From Typhlomys cinereus (lineage: Eukaryota > Chordata > Mammalia > Rodentia > Platacanthomyidae), in the NCBI GenBank assembly GCA_023101885.1, contig JALPQD010000625.1, positions 296,549-360,548 of the forward strand: a DNA stretch of 64,000 bases, read 5' to 3'. The notes beneath the pieces were generated by a model. It worked only from the letters and a program-made list of their open reading frames with translations, had not been told where the DNA came from and did not search any database. Within the stretch, counting starts at the first letter, position 1. The number at the start of each line of letters is the position of its first letter. Of this stretch, positions 57,609 through 64,000 are shown one piece after another. The position numbers and the translations under genes were made by a program.

Positions 57609-58321
57609 TTTTTTTTTTTTTTTTTTTTTTTAACTTTAAATTTTTATTTTTATTTATTTATTTTTTTTAATTAAAAATTTAATTATACATTTTAAAATTT
57701 TTTACCAGTTCCCTCCCTCCCCCCTCCCCTTCCCCCAGTGTCTCCCCCCAATTCCCAGAGAGTCCTTTATTGTGTGCGCCTAACTCTCCACTGGGTCCTC
57801 CTCTCCGATGACATATAAGGACCCAGTGGCATTTCCATAAGCCCTTTCTCTTGTTCCCCTTAATCATAAGATTACTACTATGGCTGTCAATCCCTTGCCT
57901 CCAGGGGTCTCGGTGCCCTTAACAGATGCTAGACTTTATGAGGGCAACAGTGCGCTGGACATTGCGCAGGGCATGCAAAGTTCCATTATGTTTGCTTTGG
58001 CCCCAACTATTGTTGAGAATCTTGCAAATCGTTGCTCCTCCCATCCTTTTGCTCTTACAATCTTACCGCCCCCTCTTCCGCAAATGTCCCTGAGCTCCAG
58101 GATGGGGAGAGATTAGGCTGTCCTAGTTCTATGTGATTGATATAGAGTCTCTGAAGTTCTGGATTGTGGTTTGTTGATTTTCTTTTGCAGTTTTTCTGCT
58201 CCTGCAATTCCCTTCACTCCATTCTGCTGGGCACTGTATGTCACCCCCTGGCCAGAGACAAAAAGCTGTTAAACTGGAGTCTTGTTGTAATAGCACATTC
58301 AAGGGTAGATGTAATAGGAGT
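57609..58321 (-). mobile_element. LINE-1 3' fragment, minus strand
   Basis: A long T run (the poly(A) tail on the plus strand) at about 57608-57631 is followed by the reverse complement of the L1 3' UTR as at 20619. The target duplication AGGACACTTTCT lies at 57597-57608 and, with one extra T, at 58322-58334. Confidence 0.92.
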
Positions 58322-58326
58322 AGGAC

Positions 58327-58500
58327 ACTTTTCTATGTCTATATAATATATTCTTCCTGTCAAAGTTTAGACTATGGTTTTTAATAAAGTGTGTCTTTTT
58401 ATTGAGCAGTGATACTTTTCTATGTCTATATAATATATTCTTCCTGTCAAAGTTTAGACTATGGTTTTTAATAAAGTGTGTCTTTTTATTGAGCAGTGAT
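58327..58500. repeat. Perfect 87-bp tandem duplication
   Basis: The unit 58327-58413 (ACTTTTCTATG...GAGCAGTGAT) is repeated without change at 58414-58500. The other cassettes have one diverged unit at the matching place (about 31540-31610). It abuts the right target duplication of the LINE-1. Confidence 0.95.
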
Positions 58501-59860
58501 AACTACTTATCTTTTCCCCTTTTTATATTTTAATTGCTTATCTATTTATTTTGAGTATGATCAAAACAGGTAGAAGGATACACATATGCTTGAAAAGCTA
58601 GAGATACAGGTGAGATCAGAGGGCAACTTTACTTCTTCCTACTTCTTACTACTTGTATGAATCAAACCCCTTTTGTCATGTTTGTGAGCATTTACTTTAT
58701 TCACTGCGCTATCTAGAAGCCCATCTCTTCTCTCTAGTTTTAAATAATGAATTTCCCCTTATTCATATATAATGAGTGAGTGAAGAACCCTTGTTATTGC
58801 CTTCTTCCTTTTCTCCTTATTCTTGCAACCTTCCCTCCCTTGTAACCAAACCATGCATCTCCCTCTCTGGTGCATCCCTGCCTACTTGTGTGGGCCTCGG
58901 GGTTTCCTTTGGCTTGTCTGCTCTAGCAGGGGCTCAGCCTTCTGTGGCAGTTTAAATGGCCCTTCCTTCTGTGGACTCTCAGGTAGGGACTCTCCCCTTC
59001 ACCTGTCTAGCCTTTTTACTGCAAGATTTAATCCATTCAAAGTCTCAGCTGTCAATGGTTGAGAACATAAGCGTGTCAATTTATTAGTTATTTTCTGGTT
59101 ATATTGTATGTATTCATTCCCTTATGAACTCCTTTTGTTTAACTTTGCAGTATGATGGGTTTCTCTAGGATTTGGCCTTCTTTCTTTTTTCTTAGCAGAT
59201 TTAGGCAATCAAATGTTTTCAGAATTGACAAAGTTTATTTTCTTCCTATTAGAAGATTTTGAGATTTTGGTATAATACTAAACTTTATAAATGTATTTAT
59301 TTTTCTTATTTCTGATCAACACTGCATTTTTCCTTTTATGTAGAAATATTTTTTTACTTGGGAATCATATTTTTGATTTTCAGGTTATTTTTTTTTACCC
59401 TATTTAGACAAAATCTTGACTAATTTATCTATTTTCTCATGACCTTTGCTTTTGCTGAGTGCTTTCCTAATAGAATAAGAACACTACCTTACATGTGAGT
59501 TAACACTTTTTTCTCAGAGTACTTTCTTGAGTTTTGTTTATTTAAATAAAATAAACCTTGGGCAAAGCCTTTGTGTATTAAATTTATTTAACAATCTTTG
59601 GGTTTCCAGGACTTGGACATTTTCAAAACTTGAGAAGCAAAGGATGTGAGGTGTCACTGTGTTCTAACACCAGCAGCTGTACCTAAGGACTGCACCAGAT
59701 TGTGAGCACTGTTCACCCAGTCTCTGGAGAATCCTGCAAGACCTCTAAGGATTATCTCAGCATCTCCTCTGCTGGCCAGTAGAAGGAGACATAACATGTC
59801 TGCAGAAGGGACCTGGCAGCTTGCTGTCCAGACAGTCTCATTACTTCAAACACTAAGAAA
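58501..59860. other. Intergenic spacer, copy 3, with old SINE-like repeat
   Basis: This aligns with 3120-4400 and 31620-33010. The old SINE-like repeat lies at about 58545-58780. From about 59640 it is the psiA promoter flank. No gene is seen. Confidence 0.55.
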
Positions 59861-59867
59861 TCTCATC

Positions 59868-59875
59868 ATTTGCAT
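59868..59875 (+). promoter_or_regulatory. Octamer of psiA copy 3
   Basis: ATTTGCAT about 95 bp before the ATG remnant. Confidence 0.75.
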
Positions 59876-59964
59876 AAGTGCTTCTTCAGTGCAAAAGTCC
59901 CTGTGTCTCAGAATATTATCAGAAAGTCTTTCTCTGGCTTCTGCAGAAGTGAGAAAGCAGGAAG

Positions 59965-60462
59965 ATGATGCTCCCATCTCTGCTTCTTGGACTTCTAGGT
60001 CTCAGATGAGACTATTTGGAGAAAAGAAAAAGTGGGAATGTTGTTTAAATTTCTCATTTTCTTCCTTTATTGGCATCTCCGCATCACATGAAATCTGCAT
60101 AGATTTTTATATCTTAAATTTAGAAAATTAAAAATAATTATTTTCTTCTTCATTGTCAATATTCCACGTGTGGGTTCAGCATCCAGAGTGACATGGTTGT
60201 GCCCCATCTCCAGTCACTTCAGCAGAATCAGTCTCCATCCACATCTGATGCACCAGGACATTAGCACAACCTCCCAGTGGTTCCTGAAAAGGAAAAATTA
60301 ATCAGGCGGCAAAGCTTTCATCACACACACTTCACGGTTCATTTCTGGAATCCCTCGAAGTGCAGAGACAGTTGTTTCAGGACAGATTCATTCTCACCAT
60401 CAGCAGCTGGAAGTGGAAGTTGCTGCAACTTGTTGCTGTCAGCAGTGTTACCACCCTCCTCC
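59965..60462 (+). pseudogene. IGKV pseudogene psiA, copy 3 (best preserved)
   Basis: The leader 59965-60008 starts ATGATGCTCCCATCTCTGCT and has lost its donor (CAGATGAG where CAGGTAAG is expected). The V remnant 60180-60462 follows TTCAG. It includes ATGGTTGTGCCCCATCTCCA (framework 1), CAGTCTCCATCCACATCTGA (Cys23 region, Cys lost), TGGTTCCTGAAAAGGAAAAA (framework 2 with W), and framework 3 ending GCTGCAACTTGTTGCTGTCA. A TAA interrupts framework 2 and there are frame shifts around CDR2. It shows what the missing V exon of copy 1 probably looked like. Subgroup uncertain (IGKV3/IGKV6 side). Confidence 0.82.
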
Positions 60463-60490
60463 CCCAGTGATTGACAGCTCAGCTTAAAGC
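60463..60490 (+). other. Decayed 12-RSS of psiA copy 3
   Basis: CCCAGTG, 12-bp spacer ATTGACAGCTCA, then GCTTAAAGC; heptamer second base lost. Confidence 0.55.
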
Positions 60491-61287
60491 ATCAAAGGAA
60501 GCTTCAACCTGAGGCTGGGCTGCCCCAGCTCCTCCTGGAGGAAGGTGTTGCCCCTGCTTTAGACATTTCTCAGATGCAGCGCGTCTTGAGGAGTTTGATA
60601 ATTTGTGAACTCTGACGACCTTGTATAGTTTTATGTCTCCCTCTTCTGGTAGGTATACAGGACCAAAAAGGAGTCGTTTTGGGAAATGTAAATTGTTCTA
60701 GAGTTTTTCAAATTCCACCTGAAAATAAATTTACACTATTAATGATAACAAATGTTTGAAAGAAAAATAGTTTTCTTTTCAAGATTTTCAATTTTTTTCT
60801 TATTTAATACTTTGAAATAATCAGATACTCCTAAGAATTTTCAAAAGAATATCCAAGAAAATGTCAATCAGTTTTCACTGGCTTCTACCAGAGTTCACAT
60901 ACTTTATAATTATATATGTCAAAGCCAATATGTCAAATGGCATAATATATAGAGATTGAACTTACCACATTTTTTCATGTGCATCTTCTTCAAATCAGAT
61001 ATTCAATAATTTAAAATGTTGACTGTGAACATGCATGTAGAATTTTTGCATTTTTCTCTGTGTCTATATTAATCAGAAGTTTTATTATCTATATTAATCT
61101 GTTATCTTCCCAACATTGATGAATCCCTGAGAGAAGCAGTTTAAATGGGAAAAGATTTTTTTTTAATCTCATGATGAAGGAGGTCTCAGTCTGCAGCCTC
61201 TGATTCTGTTTCTGTGCTGAAATATTAGTTGACCAGATGGGTCAGTGTGTTGATGAAGAAAAGCAGCCTACTATGAGGTAGACAAGA

Positions 61288-61339
<52 letters not shown>

Positions 61340-61629
61340 AACAAGTCAGGAGAATGTGTGATGAGCCCCCCATGGATTTCTTTCTTTCAGACTTGTTCCA
61401 CTTCCTAAAGTATTCATCACTTCCCCAGGAAAACATCACTGACTAGAACAAAACTTGAGCACATGATCCTGTGGGTAAAATTCCATATCCAGTGCAGACT
61501 TTGAGTTTTATTATAGACATTGTCTTGCAAAAAAATACATTAATTCTGTCTCAGCAATAACCAAACTTTTCTCTGTGGAGGTCATAGGTATTGAAGAAGA
61601 AGGGAGAGAAACTAGGAATTGCAGACTTG
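60491..61629. other. Spacer psiA to psiB, copy 3, with (GA)n at 61291-61337
   Basis: Uninterrupted counterpart of 5668-6440 plus 13290-13865. It shows the pre-insertion state for the SINE at 6072 (site about 60945-60960) and the LINE-1 at 6451 (site about 61010-61030). No gene is seen. Confidence 0.7.
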
Positions 61630-61909
61630 AAAATAAGCAACAGCATCACCCAGTCTCCTGCCACAAACTCTGTCTACCCCAAAGCCAGGGTCGCCATCAC
61701 CTGCCACACAATGAGAAAACCCTGTGCAGTTGGTATCAACAAACCCCTGCCCAGTGTCCTGCAATGGTGGTTCACAGCACATCAAGTCTGTCCTCAACAG
61801 TCCCATGGAGGTTCAGTGGCAGCTGTTCTGGGACAGATTTCATGATCCTCATCACAATACACAGAGAAGTGATGCTGGCAGTTACTACTGAGCTGAGAGA
61901 CCAGAACAC
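61630..61909 (+). pseudogene. IGKV pseudogene psiB, copy 3
   Basis: CATCACCCAGTCTCCTGCCA (framework 1), ACCTGCCAC with Cys23, then the same ACAATGAGAAAACC CDR1 scar as copy 1. GTTGGTATCAAC partly keeps W-Y. Framework 3 is GGTTCAGTGGCAGCTGTTCT and the end GGCAGTTACTACTGAGC, where the Cys104 codon is a TGA stop. Frames shift several times. The scar shared with copy 1 but absent from copy 2 shows that copies 1 and 3 share a more recent history here. Confidence 0.8.
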
Positions 61910-61937
61910 CTCAGTGTTACTTTCCCCTATAAAATTC
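61910..61937 (+). other. Decayed 12-RSS of psiB copy 3
   Basis: CTCAGTG (second base lost, as in copy 1), spacer TTACTTTCCCCT, nonamer position ATAAAATTC. Confidence 0.6.
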
Positions 61938-64000
61938 AGGGCCCAGCTGAGTCCTGCTCAGGTCATGAGCTGAGGGGCCTCAGAAAAGCTTCAAATCCTG
62001 TGAAGTCTTCTTCAGTACTTTCATGGGAAACTGTCTCCTAAAGACATCAACTTTCATTTTAAGTTCTCACACTATAAATTCAGGGACAAAATGGAAGCAA
62101 AATGAAGCTTCTTATTTTGGGGAACAGGTTAGCCTAAGGTATATGGTTTAATCAGTTATTCTCTTCAGAGATTCTACTTTGCTAAATACTGATGACATGA
62201 TATGAATCTATTTGTCTGTAATATTGAGAAATGACACAGGCAGTAGATTCTTAGAACAATTATAGATAAATAAATGAATAAGTAAACAATACATAAATAA
62301 TAAAGTGAGAAAAATGGGATGTGCCAAAGAAAATGAACATAGATTCTTAATGGATAAAAGAATGTATACATATATTCATTAAAATCCTGATACAAGGGCA
62401 ATCCTGGAGGGAGCTTTGCTGTATCTTGTCTCTCCAGCAGAGGGAGCCATAGGTACACCTCTGTCCACTGAGGTCCAACAATAGTGGTGCTAGTAAGCAC
62501 TGAAGGGTTGTGAATAAGAGAAACAAGATCCTAGGGTCTTGATCCACTTGCCGTTCAAGTACAGATTCAGTCTCTCTGCCCTCTGCTGTGAGTGGCCTGT
62601 GTACATTTCACTCCACAGTCAGTCCTGTGAAATTCACTGAGTTCAAGTGAATCGGAAAACCCTCTCGCAGGACTCTGGCTCGGACAGCAACTTACCTCGT
62701 TCAAAGAATCACCTGTCAACACCTGCTTCCTCTCCCTAGAAGAACCGTGGTGGACACAGCACCTACATTGTACTCCTAGTAGAAGATGTGTTAAAATATG
62801 AGAAGATGCCTCTTGTAGGCATACATGTTTTTGCATGAGTTTTTAAAAGTCCAGAAAGACCCAGCAGGAAAAATCAATGCACAGCACCCCAAAGGAATTC
62901 AATAGACAAGCAATGTCTCTTCTTGCTTAACCCATTCAGGAAAGTTTCCCTAAAATCCTCCCTAACTCAAATGAAGTGTTCATCCATCGTCGTTGTTTTT
63001 TCTTTTTATATTTCTACACAAAATACTTATGTTTAGGCGGAGGGGGGGTAATTCAATTGTTAAAAGTCTTTGCCTCACAAGCAAAAGGTTATGAAGTTGG
63101 ATTCCTAAATCCCAAATAAGAATTTTCTAGGCAGATATGGCAGTAGACTGTAATTTCAGCCCTAGAAGCAGAGTCTGGGAAATGCCAGAATAAAGCAATA
63201 CGGCAGATGAGCAATTGATGTTTCTCAATGTTATCCTTGGCCTCCACAATATCAAGACCTACAAAACAAACAAGGTCCATGGCCTAAACTCATCTCTTTT
63301 TATTCTTAGAGACCATTAAAAGTTCAGCTAAAGTTTATACCTATTAGTATTTTTTTGGACTTTTTTGCACCTATGAGTATTTTCCTTTGATCAAAAATGT
63401 TTTGAGATTGATTGTAATAACTTAAGGTTCAGTAACCTGATATATAGTTATAATCTTTGTCTTAGTCACAATATTGATAAAGAATATGCATTTGCTTCAA
63501 AAATGCGTGCAGAAGACAGATTTTAACAAAACACACAGAGCCATGGCATTAATTTTTATTAATATCCATAACATGTCACCTTTCAAAATTTATGCCAAAT
63601 CTCAGATAATGGCTAATGTCTCTGGGACACATTATTTATCAGATATATTATATATGTTTATTATTATACATTTTATATGTATATTATACAATATACAGAA
63701 ATGCAGGCTGACTGGAGACCACATGAATGATGCTTTGGACTTGAGCAAGATAAGAAGAGGGAGAGCCTAAGAAGTTATGTTTTAGGGGCTGTTTACTCAG
63801 CAGGTGAAAATATTAAAGAAAAATATTTAAAGTTACATGTTGAAAATACATCATTATCCAAACAGCCATATATTAACTTTTGCTTTTAAAATTAAAGGTT
63901 CAGAAGCATAGTAGTTTTCAATGGTATGATCTTGTCTCTTGATAGCATCATTAGATATGGTTTATAATACCTTGCGTAATTAGCAAAAAAAGTTTAAAAA
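61938..64000. other. psiB downstream flank and right end of window
   Basis: Homology to copies 1 and 2 continues to about 62230 and then ends. I did not find the IGKV6-like gene expected next in the cassette, so it is either deleted or beyond the window. A second-family SINE lies at 63030-63265. The remaining 700 bp is AT-rich without features. Confidence 0.5.
63030..63265 (+). mobile_element. Second-family B2-superfamily SINE
   Basis: A decayed head (AATTGTTAAAAGTCTTTGCC) is followed by a body with GCCCTAGAAGCAGAGTCTGG and TTATCCTTGGCCTCCACAA, matching 20306 and 52290. It has no (CA)n end. Confidence 0.7.

Noticed and set aside
58327..58500. Tandem duplication considered as a regulatory element
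   Set aside because: It has only two units, without motifs, next to a LINE-1 insertion; a repair product is simpler.
1..64000. A new biological system such as a defence, toxin or mobile cluster
   Set aside because: Everything that can be read is explained by V-kappa genes, their pseudogenes and ordinary mammalian mobile elements; no linked set of unknown genes was seen.

Overview
This is vertebrate nuclear DNA: spliced two-exon immunoglobulin genes, SINEs, LINE-1, endogenous retroviruses, retropseudogenes and microsatellites, with no prokaryotic gene organisation. It is part of an immunoglobulin kappa light-chain variable (IGKV) locus. Every V segment points along the + strand. Intact ones have the usual layout: an ATTTGCAT octamer, a 49-nt leader exon, a short intron, a V exon, and a recombination signal (RSS) of heptamer, 12-bp spacer and nonamer. 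No J or constant segments were seen. The abundant B2-superfamily SINEs, (CA)n tracts and IAP-like provirus point to a myomorph rodent. The SINE body after the tRNA-like head is not the familiar mouse B2 body, so a non-murid such as a jerboa-type dipodoid is my guess; this is inference.

The backbone is a cassette present three times: an IGKV2-like gene, then a badly decayed pseudogene (called psiA here), then a second decayed pseudogene (psiB), then an IGKV6-like gene. Copy 1 (about 1-17,000) has an IGKV2 gene at 1807, psiA at about 4200 (V exon lost), psiB at 13866 and an IGKV6 gene at 16361. It is swollen by an unidentified insert, a SINE and a 6.8-kb LINE-1. Copy 2 (about 27,400-39,230) has IGKV2 at 30254, psiA at 33114, psiB at 36468 and IGKV6 at 38701. 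Copy 3 (about 54,350 to the window edge) has IGKV2 at 55455, psiA at 59965 and psiB at 61630. A solitary IGKV6-like gene lies at 42210, a second IGKV2-lineage pseudogene at 26009, and a possible leader-exon remnant at 22516.

Only the genes at 1807 and 16361 look fully functional. The gene at 30254 is open but has Tyr in place of the first disulfide cysteine. The genes at 38701, 42210 and 55455 are recently disabled by single-base leader or framework changes, stops or RSS damage. A functional segment would be joined to a J-kappa segment by RAG1/2 in developing B cells to encode a light-chain variable domain.

The rest is mostly mobile DNA. It includes a near-complete but dead LINE-1, four 5'-truncated LINE-1 copies with target-site duplications, three families of SINE, a U1 snRNA retropseudogene, a prolyl endopeptidase (PREP) retropseudogene, a minus-strand LTR element with a tRNA-Lys-type primer site, a probable solo LTR, and a very young IAP-like provirus (44971-49281) whose two LTRs are almost identical but whose interior is heavily deleted. 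Several insertions can be dated because the same site is empty in another cassette copy. I did not find a new biological system; the most informative signals are the cassette history, the way individual V genes died, and the structures of the insertions.
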